From: an uncultured Candidatus Peregrinibacteria bacterium
GTDB lineage: Bacteria; Patescibacteriota; Gracilibacteria; UBA1369
Direction of reading: 5' to 3'
DNA: 64,000 bases
Assembly (NCBI GenBank): GCA_937858825.1
Contig: CALMAI010000019.1
Span: forward strand, 1-64,000
The position numbers were made by a program, and so were the translations under genes. Shown here one piece after another: positions 8,204-16,592 of this stretch. The notes beneath the pieces are model-generated. The model saw only the letters and a program-made list of their open reading frames with translations, made no database searches and was not told the origin of the DNA. Positions within the stretch are counted from its first letter, which is position 1. Each line of letters opens with the position of its first letter.

Positions 8204-8608
8204 CTATTTCTTCTTTGCCCGGCTTGTTGATTTCTTGGCTGTCGTTTTCTTTGCTGTGCTCTTTTTTGCTGCTGTTTTCTTTGGCGCTGACTTTGTTGCT
8301 GGCATGCTCATGCTTGATGATTCAGAGCAAGTGCATTCTGCCATGCAGTTTCCACAGTTTGGGCAGATTTCACATTTCATTTTTCTGCATTTTGTCGCAA
8401 GACGGTATGCAGCTCCAAGTACAACATAAAGAAAAGCAATTGATCCAAGTTGTTGAATGATTGCGATTGCCTGAGTCACGCTTGGATCGAGGTTTGTAGG
8501 AGTACCCGCGTACGCCATAACGCTTATAACGATAACGAATGCTGCCTGAGCCAAAAGGAGGAGGGCAACCACTTTTGCAAGTGCTCCAAGTACTTTTTTG
8601 TTGAACAT
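8204..8608 (-). CDS. Membrane protein with Cys cluster and histone-H1-like lysine tail
   Basis: A 134-aa protein of unknown family. Residues about 8-32 and 48-70 are two membrane helices. They are followed by a Cys-rich segment (CRKMKCEICPNCGNCMAECTC), which could bind zinc or a metal cluster, and then a tail of about 30 residues made of repeated AKK/TAKK units. If the N-terminus is inside, both the Cys cluster and the basic tail face the cytoplasm, where the tail could bind nucleic acid. That topology is inference. It ends base-to-base against rlmD on the other strand. A promoter at 8645-8673 precedes it. Confidence 0.6.
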   Translation of the reverse strand: MFNKKVLGALAKVVALLLLAQAAFVIVISVMAYAGTPTNLDPSVTQAIAIIQQLGSIAFLYVVLGAAYRLATKCRKMKCEICPNCGNCMAECTCSESSSMSMPATKSAPKKTAAKKSTAKKTTAKKSTSRAKKK

Positions 8609-8644
8609 GGAAAATAAGGTTAGAAATATTTGTTTACTTGAAGG

Positions 8645-8673
8645 ATTTTAGCTTACCGTAGCGGCTAATGCAA
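8645..8673 (-). promoter_or_regulatory. Promoter of the lysine-tail membrane protein
   Basis: TTGCAT (8673-8668), a 17-base spacer and TAAAAT (8650-8645) on the minus strand, about 36 bases before the ATG at 8608. It lies in the 81-base gap after the CCA-adding enzyme gene, so this gene is likely transcribed separately. Confidence 0.7.
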
Positions 8674-8689
8674 GTCCCATTGTTTGGTC

Positions 8690-9997
8690 TTATTTCAGGG
8701 ATTCGAGCCATTCCAGTGCTTCTTCACGGGTGGTGAGCTCTTTACCTAACTGCTTTTCTCGGAGTTGCATGAGTACTTCTCCAACCTTTTCTCCGGGCTT
8801 GAGTCCAAGCATTTCCATGATGTCATGCCCGGTGAGGAGTGGCTTTGGTTCCTTTGGCATTTCTTCTAATGTTTCGCGGTACAGTTTGAGAATTTTTTCA
8901 TAAAGTGAGAGATCGGATGGGATGGTTCCCAGAGCATCGGCTTTGAAAACCTGCATAAGGTTAAGAAAGTATGGGTGGAGAAACCAGTGACGTTTACGTC
9001 CGATGGGCATGTCTACCAGTGGCACCATCATCATGTGGTGTTCAACAAGCCATTTAACCTCTTCCACGGTGCGACGTGGAAAGCGGAGGCGATTAAGAAT
9101 GTCGTGAGCGATCTCTTTTCCACGGTTCACATGACCATCAAACCGGATGCGTTCTTCAAGGACAAATGTGTCCGGTTTACCAACGTCGTGGAGCAGAACG
9201 GCCCAACGAACCGGGAGTTGTGTGGTCTCCGGGAGTGACCTGAGAGCGAGCATGGTGTGATCCCATACATCACCTTCCTGGTGGTATTCAATCGGTTGGC
9301 CGCAGCCTTTCATTTTTTGAATTTCTGGTAGAAGGACTTTGAGAACGCCAATGTCTTCCATGTCTTCGAAGGCTTCCACGGCGCCGCCCGACATCATGAT
9401 TTTGTTGAGCTCGTCGGCGATGCGCTCGTTGGCGACTTTGTCTATGACCAGTGCCGCGTGTTTGACGAGGGCGGCGTAGGTTTTGGGCTCGTATTGAAAT
9501 CCAAACTGATTCTTAAAACGGATAGCTCGAAGAATTCGCAAATGGTCTTCAAGAATCCTCTCTTCCGGATCACCAATAAAACGGATGAGTTTGGCATCCA
9601 AATCTTTTTGCCCTCCTATAAAATCGTGAATTTCATCGGTGAGTGGATCGTAGAACATGCCGTTAATGGTGAAGTCGCGGCGTTTGGCATCTTCCTGCGC
9701 ATTGGTAAATGTTACGGCGTCAGGGCGGCGCCCATCTGAATATCCTGAATCGGACCGGAATGTGGCAACTTCGAAATCGTGTCCATCTTTCTGTGCTAAA
9801 ATCACTCCAAACTCTTTCCCAATGGGAATTGTTTTTTCGAGTAGATCTTCTATTTCGTCCGGACTGGCGCTCGTGACAATGTCGAAATCTTTGGGTTCGA
9901 TTCCCAGTAACATATCCCGCACACATCCTCCTGCCCAAAATGCCTGATGTCCGGCATCTTTTAGCTCTTGAATGATTTTTATGGAAGTGGGTTTCAT
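8690..9997 (-). CDS. cca: CCA-adding tRNA nucleotidyltransferase / poly(A) polymerase family with HD domain
   Basis: The 435-aa protein opens with the class II nucleotidyltransferase head (FWAGGCVRDMLLG, then DFDIVTSASPDEI). The second motif RRDFTINGMFYDP and the tRNA-binding region (RILRAIRFKNQFGF) follow. An HD domain comes after this (VLLHDVGKP, with HVNRGKEIAHDIL and VEHHMMM). Such enzymes add or repair the 3' CCA end of tRNA; the HD part often gives phosphohydrolase activity. A poly(A) polymerase role is possible but less likely given the single copy seen. A TACAAT box ends seven bases before the ATG. Confidence 0.92.
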   Translation of the reverse strand: MKPTSIKIIQELKDAGHQAFWAGGCVRDMLLGIEPKDFDIVTSASPDEIEDLLEKTIPIGKEFGVILAQKDGHDFEVATFRSDSGYSDGRRPDAVTFTNAQEDAKRRDFTINGMFYDPLTDEIHDFIGGQKDLDAKLIRFIGDPEERILEDHLRILRAIRFKNQFGFQYEPKTYAALVKHAALVIDKVANERIADELNKIMMSGGAVEAFEDMEDIGVLKVLLPEIQKMKGCGQPIEYHQEGDVWDHTMLALRSLPETTQLPVRWAVLLHDVGKPDTFVLEERIRFDGHVNRGKEIAHDILNRLRFPRRTVEEVKWLVEHHMMMVPLVDMPIGRKRHWFLHPYFLNLMQVFKADALGTIPSDLSLYEKILKLYRETLEEMPKEPKPLLTGHDIMEMLGLKPGEKVGEVLMQLREKQLGKELTTREEALEWLESLK

Positions 9998-10004
9998 CCT
10001 TATG

Positions 10005-10010
10005 ATTGTA
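10005..10010 (-). promoter_or_regulatory. -10 box just upstream of the cca start codon
   Basis: TACAAT on the minus strand, preceded by TGG (extended -10 form) and ending seven bases before the ATG at 9997. This suggests a leaderless or nearly leaderless transcript. Confidence 0.6.
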
Positions 10011-10033
10011 CCATTTTTATTGTTTCAAATCAT

Positions 10034-10062
10034 TTGCTATTTTTCCCGGTGACTATTATATT
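10034..10062 (+). promoter_or_regulatory. Promoter of the arrestin-like protein gene
   Basis: TTGCTA (10034-10039), a 17-base spacer and TATATT (10057-10062). Transcription would start near 10069, leaving about 23 bases of T-rich leader before the ATG at 10092. Confidence 0.7.
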
Positions 10063-10091
10063 TCCGCCGGTATTATTTTTCTTTTTTTACT

Positions 10092-10640
10092 ATGGACTTC
10101 ATTAATAAAATTCTTGAACTCTTCAACTTGTTTAATAAGCACAAAAACAACGTTGATAAGGTGGTAAAGGGTGTGCAGAAAGTGCAAAGTGGTCTCTCTA
10201 CCAGTTTTGACGTAGAGCCGGTTACTGAATGTCGTGGGACTTACGCCGGAAAGGTTACTGTCAGCTCTCGTAAAGACGTTGAGATTGAGAAGGTACTTTT
10301 CAGCTTCAATCAATATATTACCAAGTATACTGGTGCTGGAGGAAAAGACTACAAGTGGAAGGAGTACTTCATTGGAACTCAGACTGCGGATGGTTTTTCT
10401 TTGAAGCAGGGTGAAACCAAAGTTATGGATTTCGCGATCGATTTTGAGTGTGAAATGCGTGACGATGAGAAGAAAGATGTGGATGAAAAGGGCGCTAAAG
10501 TAAAAGATATTATCAAGCGAGCATATTTCCGACAGAAAGGAACTGGTATGGGAACTGAATGGTCGTTTAAGCTGGTAGTGGTTTACACTTTGGCAGGAGG
10601 AGAAGAGATTAAGGAAATTAAAGAGTTGAAGATTAAGTAA
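10092..10640 (+). CDS. Protein of unknown function, possible arrestin/Spo0M-like fold
   Basis: A 182-aa cytosolic protein without signal peptide or membrane helix. After an amphipathic N-terminal helix it shows alternating beta-strand sequence with the layout of Spo0M/arrestin-like proteins: a GTYAGKVTVSSRKDVEIEKV segment (treatment of the domain as a ligand or scaffold module), then LKQGETKVMDFAIDF, then a final WSFKLVVVYTLAGG strand pair. The match is by pattern only and is weak. It stands alone between a promoter and a terminator, divergent from cca. No enzymatic motif is visible. Confidence 0.5.
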   Translation: MDFINKILELFNLFNKHKNNVDKVVKGVQKVQSGLSTSFDVEPVTECRGTYAGKVTVSSRKDVEIEKVLFSFNQYITKYTGAGGKDYKWKEYFIGTQTADGFSLKQGETKVMDFAIDFECEMRDDEKKDVDEKGAKVKDIIKRAYFRQKGTGMGTEWSFKLVVVYTLAGGEEIKEIKELKIK

Positions 10641-10663
10641 CCGTAACTTCGCGATTGAAACTC

Positions 10664-10697
10664 AAAACTCCCTCAAATTTATGAGGGAGTTTTTTTT
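10664..10697 (+). terminator. Intrinsic terminator after the arrestin-like gene
   Basis: AACTCCCTCA pairs with TGAGGGAGTT across a six-base loop, followed by eight T. It lies 24 bases after the stop codon. Confidence 0.9.
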
Positions 10698-10734
10698 GTT
10701 TATAACCCCTGCTTTTTAAGATTCTGTCATGTTT

Positions 10735-10756
10735 TTATTGTCACTTTATTATCACT
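10735..10756 (+). repeat. Two tandem 11-bp direct repeats upstream of the 730-aa protein gene
   Basis: TTATTGTCACT (10735-10745) is directly followed by TTATTATCACT (10746-10756), 10 of 11 bases identical, then TTATG. One helical turn apart and upstream of a candidate promoter, they could be a regulator site. Confidence 0.45.
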
Positions 10757-10807
10757 TTATGTAATGGCCTTATGATATGAGCGTTGTACATGTCGATAGC
10801 AAAAAGG

Positions 10808-10836
10808 TTGTATGTTTTTCTATTTGAGCGTATACA
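10808..10836 (+). promoter_or_regulatory. Candidate promoter of the 730-aa bitopic protein gene
   Basis: TTGTAT (10808-10813), 17 bases, TATACA (10831-10836). The hexamers are imperfect. The transcript would start about 24 bases before the ATG at 10867. Confidence 0.4.
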
Positions 10837-10866
10837 CATCACCAAACTTTTAATACTCCCATACTT

Positions 10867-13059
10867 ATGAATTTAGACCATAGCCGTAAATTGGAGAACC
10901 TGAACCCTTCATTCCTCAATCAAAACCCTATTGAAGGAATTGATCGAGTGGATGGAAAGAGCTCTGCCAATGTCATTATTCACACTCGTCTTCTTGCTTC
11001 CAAGGCTTTGCAACAACCAAAAAAAGACGCGCCGACACTTACTGAAACAGCTCTTGAGAAGGAGTTTTTTGCTCAACCGCAACAAGAAGCGGTAAGGATT
11101 GCCGAGACGCGAAGAGTTCAAGATGAATGGGTTCGTGAAGAGAATGAACGACTGGCAATACATGAACAAAAGATGCGAAGCCGGAGTGCTGGAGAGAAGC
11201 TCCGTTCTGCCGCTGGATCACTCTGGAATGGTATATCAAATATTCTGCCCGGTGCTGCTTCACGGAAGATTAATAAGAACCTGAAGGAACAAGGGCTAAA
11301 ACCATCGATGTCATCACCTCTTAAAGGACTTTCAAACGACCTTAAGCGACGTTGGAGCAACTTTACTTCTAACTTTCAAGTTGCGAAAGATTTGAATCGA
11401 GAACTGGATCGACAGCTTAAAAATGGTGAACTGACAGCCGAAGAGCATGCGGTTCTTCGCAAACCAACCGTTCGTGAACGTCTTTCAAATGCTGGACAAT
11501 GGCTTTCATCAAAGCTTACAGCAGCCACTCATTCTGGAAAATCTACACCCCGAAATACTGTTCGTGGGTCAGGTGGATCTGACTCCGGAAATGGCAATGA
11601 AGGTGGTGGCGGGAATGGTGGCAATAAGCCACAAAAGCAACCCAAAAAGTGGGGGAGACTTGTGGCAGGTGTAGTTGCCGGAGCTGCTCTACTCTCTGGC
11701 TATGGTCTCTTTAAGAACTTTTCCGAAGATGAGAATAATCCGGCGACTTCTGCTTCAACATCACCAAATCCAACTGATTCCGCCTCTGCTGGCAAGCCTC
11801 GACAAAAAGAAGAGATTGCTGCTCAGCCTCCAAAAGAGGAAACACCTCCACCGATTGATAAAAAAGAGGAAGTTGTTGCTCAACCAAAGCCACGTCCGTA
11901 CATAGCGGCTCCGAAGAAAGCAAAATCTGTAATCCTTCCAAAGGAACGTGCAGTGGAGCCAAAACTCCCGGAGAAGGTTGAGGAGAAGAAACAACCTGAA
12001 CCTCCAAAAGTTGTGAAAAAGCAACCACAGGAACAGCTCAATCCATTGCAAGTCTACTATGCCGAGCTCCAAGCTCAGTGGAAGCGTATTCAGAGTCTGG
12101 ATAGTCGTCTTGAGTTTGCTTATGGACTCCATGCCAGTGCTAAACCGGCGCGTACAATGGCACAAGTTCTTACTCCGAAAGCTGTTCCGTATAAACCTCA
12201 CACATCCTATTTGGAATGCACGTTCAACTGCGGGACGGAAGATAAAGCACAAATCGTTGAGCTCTTGAAGGATGCACGTTCGCTTCTTTCAGAAGGTCGA
12301 TTCAATGACACGGATTCCCCTGCTGTTGTTGCCAACAAGATTGCGAAAGGGAGACAAAATGTTGCAGCCGCACGGCCAAAGATTGATGAAGCAGAAAAAC
12401 TCTTTCATGATCAAGAAGAGGCTGCAAAGAGAGTATATCGTGCGAATAGAGTTGGTTATGCTGATATCAATCGTAAAAATGCTCGTGAAAAACTTGCTTT
12501 TGTTGAAAGAGAATTGATGTCTCGAGGTCTTCCGACAAATGGTCAGATCTCTCTTAGTGTTAATCCTCGACAGGGTTCATATTCGTCTAAAAATGGACGT
12601 TCCCAGTATTCCGTTAAAGTGAGCTCAACTTCGCAGGTATACGATCTGGGTGCCATTCGTAAAAAACTTATGAAAGCTGAAGCTGATTTGGATCTTCATG
12701 CTTCAACGCTAACTCCAAAGGAGGCTCAGGCTCTGCATCAAAGTATTTTGGATGTTAATTTCACCCTCGACCGTATTATTCCAATGGTGAAGAGTGGCCA
12801 TGTGAAACAGGTATCACCAACTATTTCACATCATGATGAATCAAAAACTCAAAAGAAACCTGCTATTCGAAAGGATGGAGAGCATGTTTCGCCAACAATC
12901 AAGGTTCGGCCAAAGCCGGCGCGCGCAAAACTTATCCAGCCCCGCCAGCAGAAGCCTGTGAAGAAAGCTTCGTATACTCCTAAAAAGCAGGGGGAAAAGA
13001 CTAGCTTTGCCGGCCGAATAATGAATAGCATGAAGCGATTTGCCTCTCGTGCGGCATAG
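10867..13059 (+). CDS. Large bitopic protein of unknown function, Pro/Lys-rich
   Basis: A 730-aa protein I do not recognise. Residues 1-230 are polar, charged and helical. A Gly/Ser/Asn linker follows at about 232-255, then one membrane helix (RLVAGVVAGAALLSGYGLF, about 262-282). Next is a Pro/Lys/Glu-rich stretch of 120 residues (repeated KP/PK/EEK patterns), then a helical region (about 395-640) with a Cys pair (YLECTFNCGTED), and a very basic C-terminal tail. The positive-inside rule favours a cytoplasmic N-terminus and an exported remainder. The Pro-rich segment resembles wall- or periplasm-spanning linkers. It has its own upstream region and is not obviously in an operon. Confidence 0.65.
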   Translation: MNLDHSRKLENLNPSFLNQNPIEGIDRVDGKSSANVIIHTRLLASKALQQPKKDAPTLTETALEKEFFAQPQQEAVRIAETRRVQDEWVREENERLAIHEQKMRSRSAGEKLRSAAGSLWNGISNILPGAASRKINKNLKEQGLKPSMSSPLKGLSNDLKRRWSNFTSNFQVAKDLNRELDRQLKNGELTAEEHAVLRKPTVRERLSNAGQWLSSKLTAATHSGKSTPRNTVRGSGGSDSGNGNEGGGGNGGNKPQKQPKKWGRLVAGVVAGAALLSGYGLFKNFSEDENNPATSASTSPNPTDSASAGKPRQKEEIAAQPPKEETPPPIDKKEEVVAQPKPRPYIAAPKKAKSVILPKERAVEPKLPEKVEEKKQPEPPKVVKKQPQEQLNPLQVYYAELQAQWKRIQSLDSRLEFAYGLHASAKPARTMAQVLTPKAVPYKPHTSYLECTFNCGTEDKAQIVELLKDARSLLSEGRFNDTDSPAVVANKIAKGRQNVAAARPKIDEAEKLFHDQEEAAKRVYRANRVGYADINRKNAREKLAFVERELMSRGLPTNGQISLSVNPRQGSYSSKNGRSQYSVKVSSTSQVYDLGAIRKKLMKAEADLDLHASTLTPKEAQALHQSILDVNFTLDRIIPMVKSGHVKQVSPTISHHDESKTQKKPAIRKDGEHVSPTIKVRPKPARAKLIQPRQQKPVKKASYTPKKQGEKTSFAGRIMNSMKRFASRAA

Positions 13060-13087
13060 TTGAATATGCCAGTTTGGCAGGAAGTGC

Positions 13088-13093
13088 TACAAT
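13088..13093 (+). promoter_or_regulatory. -10 box placed for a leaderless tsaD message
   Basis: TACAAT ends six bases before the tsaD ATG at 13100, the same spacing as at rlmD. No Shine-Dalgarno sequence is within reach of the start codon. Confidence 0.55.
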
Positions 13094-13099
13094 CGGGCC

Positions 13100-14155
13100 A
13101 TGATCATTCTTGGAATCGAAAGTTCGTGTGATGAGACGGCTGCTGCGGTGGTTGAGGATGGGCGAATCGTGCATTCGAACGTGATTGCGTCGCAGGTGGC
13201 GTTACATCATGAAACGGGCGGGGTTGTGCCAGAGGTGGCCGCGCGTGAGCACGTGGTGAAGATTGTGCCGGTTGTTGAACAGGCTTTGAAGGAGGCCAAG
13301 ATGAGTTGGGATGATATTGACGCGATTGCGGTGACTCAGGGTCCGGGGCTTTTAAGTTCGCTGGTGATTGGCGTGACGGCTGCTTCGACCATGGCGATTG
13401 CTTTGAATAAGGCTTTGATTCCGGTGAACCATATTTCCGGGCATATTTATGCGAACTGGCTGGATAGGGATCCTGCTGATCCAATCCAGTTTCCAGTGAT
13501 GGTTTTGACAGTTTCCGGTGGTCACAATGAACTGGTTTTAATGCGATCACATGCGAATTTTGAACTTTTGGGTGAAACACTGGATGACGCGGCCGGCGAA
13601 GCTTTTGATAAGGTGGCCCGGCTTTTGGGTCTGGGATATCCGGGTGGACCGCATGTTTCCCGGGCGGCAGAGATGGGAAATCCTGAGAGATATGATCTTC
13701 CACGGGCTCGTTTGGAAAAAGGTTCTTACGATTTTAGTTTTTCCGGCCTGAAGACAGCGGTTTTGAATTTGGTAAAGGAGGAGCATGAACGTGAAGGTGA
13801 GCTGTCGCAGGAGTTTATTGCTGATTGTTCTGCGTCTTTTCAGGAGGCGGTATGCGACGTTTTGACGGATAAACTGGTGCGTGCAGCGAAGGAGTTCAAA
13901 GTGAAAGAGGTGCATTTGGCTGGCGGGGTTTCCGCGAATCGGAGACTACGATCTATGGCAGAAGAAAAAGTGGGAGGAAAATTTGTTTTGCGGTATGCGG
14001 CGGACCTCTCTTACTGTACTGATAACGCTGCCATGATTGCGGCAACTGCGTTCTATCATTATGAAAAAGCACCCGATAATTATGTAATCCCTTTTTCAGG
14101 GATGGACACTGGTGCCCTTGCAGATCCTAACTTACGGATGTACTCTAAGCGATAG
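13100..14155 (+). CDS. tsaD: tRNA N6-adenosine threonylcarbamoyltransferase TsaD
   Basis: The 351-aa protein has the usual TsaD length and an ASKHA-fold with clear family motifs. These are GIESSCDETAAAVVEDG at the N-terminus, HHETGGVVPEVAAREHV, the metal-binding NHISGHIYA, VSGGHNEL, GEAFDKVARLLGLGYPGG, FSFSGLKTA and GGVSANRRLR. With TsaB, TsaE and TsaC it makes the t6A37 modification in ANN-decoding tRNAs; no partner gene is in this window. The downstream membrane-protein gene starts one base after the stop codon, so the two are co-transcribed. Confidence 0.97.
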   Translation: MIILGIESSCDETAAAVVEDGRIVHSNVIASQVALHHETGGVVPEVAAREHVVKIVPVVEQALKEAKMSWDDIDAIAVTQGPGLLSSLVIGVTAASTMAIALNKALIPVNHISGHIYANWLDRDPADPIQFPVMVLTVSGGHNELVLMRSHANFELLGETLDDAAGEAFDKVARLLGLGYPGGPHVSRAAEMGNPERYDLPRARLEKGSYDFSFSGLKTAVLNLVKEEHEREGELSQEFIADCSASFQEAVCDVLTDKLVRAAKEFKVKEVHLAGGVSANRRLRSMAEEKVGGKFVLRYAADLSYCTDNAAMIAATAFYHYEKAPDNYVIPFSGMDTGALADPNLRMYSKR

Positions 14156-14156
14156 A

Positions 14157-15164
14157 ATGAAAAAAAGAGTTGTTTTATTTTCGGTGTTTCTGTTGCTGGG
14201 CATTGGCCTTTTTGTAGGAGTGATTCTGCAAACAGGTTTGGGCGAAATCTGGCGGAATTTGCGTGAATTTTCCCTGCTCCATTTTTTTGTTTTCCTGGGA
14301 TTATCCTTCCTGAACTTTGGGCTTTATACCTTGCGATGGCACTTGATAGTGAAGGCTCTGCACGATAAGGCGATTAGCTTTGGAAAGCTGTTTTTGCACC
14401 GAATGTCTGGATTTGCCCTTAGTTACCTCACTCCATCGGCGCAGACTGGCGGAGAACCGCTACGGATTCTTCTTCTCCATAATGAAGGGGTTTCGACCAG
14501 GACGGCCACTTCGTCTGTTGTGATTGATAAAGGCCTGGAGTTGGGAGCTCTGTTTGTGTTTATTGCTTTGGGGATTTTGATTGCTTTGTTTGATGGAACT
14601 CTCCCGGCTGAGCTTCATGTGGTCATGTTGATTGCGCTTGTGTCGATGTTTGCGTTGATGTTTTGGGTTATTTTTGCAACTGTTCGGAATATTGGATTTT
14701 TTAGCTCATTGTTACGGTTTTTCCGACTGACAAAGTTTCAGAAAGTGAAGAGTTTTGAGGAAAAAGTTCTGGAGGTTGAGGAGGAGATTTCTCATTTTTA
14801 TAAACAACATGCCGGGACTTTTTGGCTGTTGGTTCCGATTTCTCTGATTATCACTTCATTCTTGTTGCTTGAACACTATCTGGTAGCCCGATTTATGGGT
14901 GTCCACATGACTTTTCTCCAAACTTTCCTTGTTTCAACTATTCCTTATGTCGCCTTTGTTATTCCGATTCCTGGTGGACTTGGAATTCTGGAAGGTGGGC
15001 ATGCTGCTATTTTCCTGGCTCTTGGAATTATGATTAACGCCTTTGTTTTGGTGTTTATTATTCGTATTCGTGACCTTTGCTTTGTTTTGATTGGACTTCT
15101 TCATGCTTCAAAACAAGGCTTATCCATGCTTCGCCAAGCCTTCCAGGAACAAAAGAAAGGCTAG
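14157..15164 (+). CDS. Multipass membrane protein, LPG-synthase TM / flippase-like family
   Basis: A 335-aa protein with about eight hydrophobic segments. It carries the signature of the lysylphosphatidylglycerol synthase TM domain family (UPF0104/YbhN-type): NFGLYTLRWHLIV, SYLTPSAQTGGEPLRILLL, ATSSVVIDKGLEL and the C-terminal PIPGGLGILEGGHAAIF. Relatives move or modify lipids or glycolipids across the membrane; the substrate here is unknown. An in-frame ATG at 14112 would overlap tsaD. The ATG at 14157, one base after the tsaD stop and directly before the first membrane helix, is preferred. Confidence 0.82.
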   Translation: MKKRVVLFSVFLLLGIGLFVGVILQTGLGEIWRNLREFSLLHFFVFLGLSFLNFGLYTLRWHLIVKALHDKAISFGKLFLHRMSGFALSYLTPSAQTGGEPLRILLLHNEGVSTRTATSSVVIDKGLELGALFVFIALGILIALFDGTLPAELHVVMLIALVSMFALMFWVIFATVRNIGFFSSLLRFFRLTKFQKVKSFEEKVLEVEEEISHFYKQHAGTFWLLVPISLIITSFLLLEHYLVARFMGVHMTFLQTFLVSTIPYVAFVIPIPGGLGILEGGHAAIFLALGIMINAFVLVFIIRIRDLCFVLIGLLHASKQGLSMLRQAFQEQKKG

Positions 15165-15183
15165 CACTTTTATTAAAAAATGT

Positions 15184-15189
15184 TATAAT
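15184..15189 (+). promoter_or_regulatory. -10 box upstream of hisS
   Basis: A consensus TATAAT 41 bases before the hisS ATG, just after the previous gene. The -35 at 17-base spacing (CTAGCA) is poor. Confidence 0.55.
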
Positions 15190-15230
15190 CATTTCTCAGA
15201 GTTTCCCATTCTCTTAACTCATTTTCTCTT

Positions 15231-16577
15231 ATGCCGAAGGATGACCAGCAACAGAAGCCACAGCAGACTCCCCCATTTCAGACTGCCAAAGGAGTTCACG
15301 ATATTCTTCCGAATGACCACGAGTACCACACTTTTATTAAGAAAGTAGTTCGTCACCGATGTCGTCAGGCTGGTTTTCGTCGTATTACCACTCCGATTTT
15401 TGAGTACACTGATATTTTTAAGCGGAGTATTGGAGACACGAGCGACATTGTGAGTAAAGAGATGTACACGTTTGAGGACCGAAAAGGACGCAGTTTAACG
15501 CTCCGTCCGGAAGGAACTGCCGGGGTTGTTCGTTCTTACATTCAGCATGGTATGAACAGCTGGCCGCAACCGGTTGAGCTTTATTATATTGATCCCTTTT
15601 TCCGATACGATCGTCCGCAAAAAGGGCGATATCGCCAGTTTTGGCAGTTTGGATTGGAGATTATTGGTGAATCGGATCCAGCTTTGGATGCGCAGATTAT
15701 CTATATTGCGAATCGGATTCTGGACGATCTTGGTATTGCGGATATTTTTACACTCCAGCTCAACAGCATTGGTTCCAGCGAGGATCGAACAGAGTATATG
15801 CAGGCACTGAAAGATTTTTATTTTGGAAAAGAACGTTCGCTTTGCGCCGATTGCCGCAGCCGACTCGAGAAGAATCCACTCCGGCTTTTGGACTGTAAAG
15901 AGGAGGATTGTAAGATTCTGGCTCAACTGGCTCCAAAACTTGTTGATTATCTTTCCAAGGAAAGTCTGGAATATCACGATGAACTCAAGGAATATCTGGA
16001 AGAGATGGGTATTGAGTACACCGAAAATACAACGCTGGTTCGTGGATTGGACTACTATACCAAGACTGTTTTTGAATTCTGGGATAAGACCGATGGCGCG
16101 CAAAACGCGATTGGTGGAGGAGGGCGCTATGATGGATTGATTGAGCTCATGGGTGGCAAGCCAACTCCAGCCTGTGGATTTGCCGCTGGTATAGAGCGTA
16201 TCATCGCCAACATGAAACGACAGAAGATCCGTGTTCCGCAAAAGGATGATCTTCATGTTTTTGTGGCGCAACTTGGAAAAGAGGCCAAGAAAATGTGTCT
16301 TCCGCTCATTAATGATCTTCGGGAAAATGGAATCAAAACTATGGGAGCACTTGGAAAGGGTGCTATCAAGGCTCAGCTGCGACTTGCTGATAAGTTTAAA
16401 GTTCCGTACACTGTGATCATTGGCATCACGGAGGTGCGTGAAGGTACAGCGATTATCCGCGATATGAGTGTGGGAACGCAGAAGACAGTGAAGTTTGAAG
16501 ATGTAGTGGAAGAGATTATTGATCTGATTGGAGATGAGAATCGGGATATGTACTCGCCTGGTGAAGCCATTTACTAG
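15231..16577 (+). CDS. hisS: Histidyl-tRNA synthetase
   Basis: The 448-aa class II synthetase has motif 1 near GVHDILP, motif 2 (TLRPEGTAGVVRSYI, FFRYDRPQKGRYRQFWQFG) and the histidine-specific blocks LVRGLDYYTKTVFEF and GGGGRYDGL. Motif 3 lies at ACGFAAGIERI, and the C-terminal anticodon-binding domain covers about residues 340-430. It charges tRNA-His in the cytoplasm. A Cys-rich insertion (CADCRSRLEKNPLRLLDCKEEDC) corresponds to the zinc-like insertion seen in many bacterial HisRS. The ATG at 15231 has no Shine-Dalgarno sequence and follows a T-rich leader. A thioredoxin-like gene follows after 15 bases. Confidence 0.96.
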   Translation: MPKDDQQQKPQQTPPFQTAKGVHDILPNDHEYHTFIKKVVRHRCRQAGFRRITTPIFEYTDIFKRSIGDTSDIVSKEMYTFEDRKGRSLTLRPEGTAGVVRSYIQHGMNSWPQPVELYYIDPFFRYDRPQKGRYRQFWQFGLEIIGESDPALDAQIIYIANRILDDLGIADIFTLQLNSIGSSEDRTEYMQALKDFYFGKERSLCADCRSRLEKNPLRLLDCKEEDCKILAQLAPKLVDYLSKESLEYHDELKEYLEEMGIEYTENTTLVRGLDYYTKTVFEFWDKTDGAQNAIGGGGRYDGLIELMGGKPTPACGFAAGIERIIANMKRQKIRVPQKDDLHVFVAQLGKEAKKMCLPLINDLRENGIKTMGALGKGAIKAQLRLADKFKVPYTVIIGITEVREGTAIIRDMSVGTQKTVKFEDVVEEIIDLIGDENRDMYSPGEAIY

Positions 16578-16592
16578 CCCTTAACGGCAGTC

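Noticed and set aside
13104-13703. 199-codon open frame antisense to tsaD
   Set aside because: Fully inside a strongly conserved gene and of artificial Pro/His/Ser composition.
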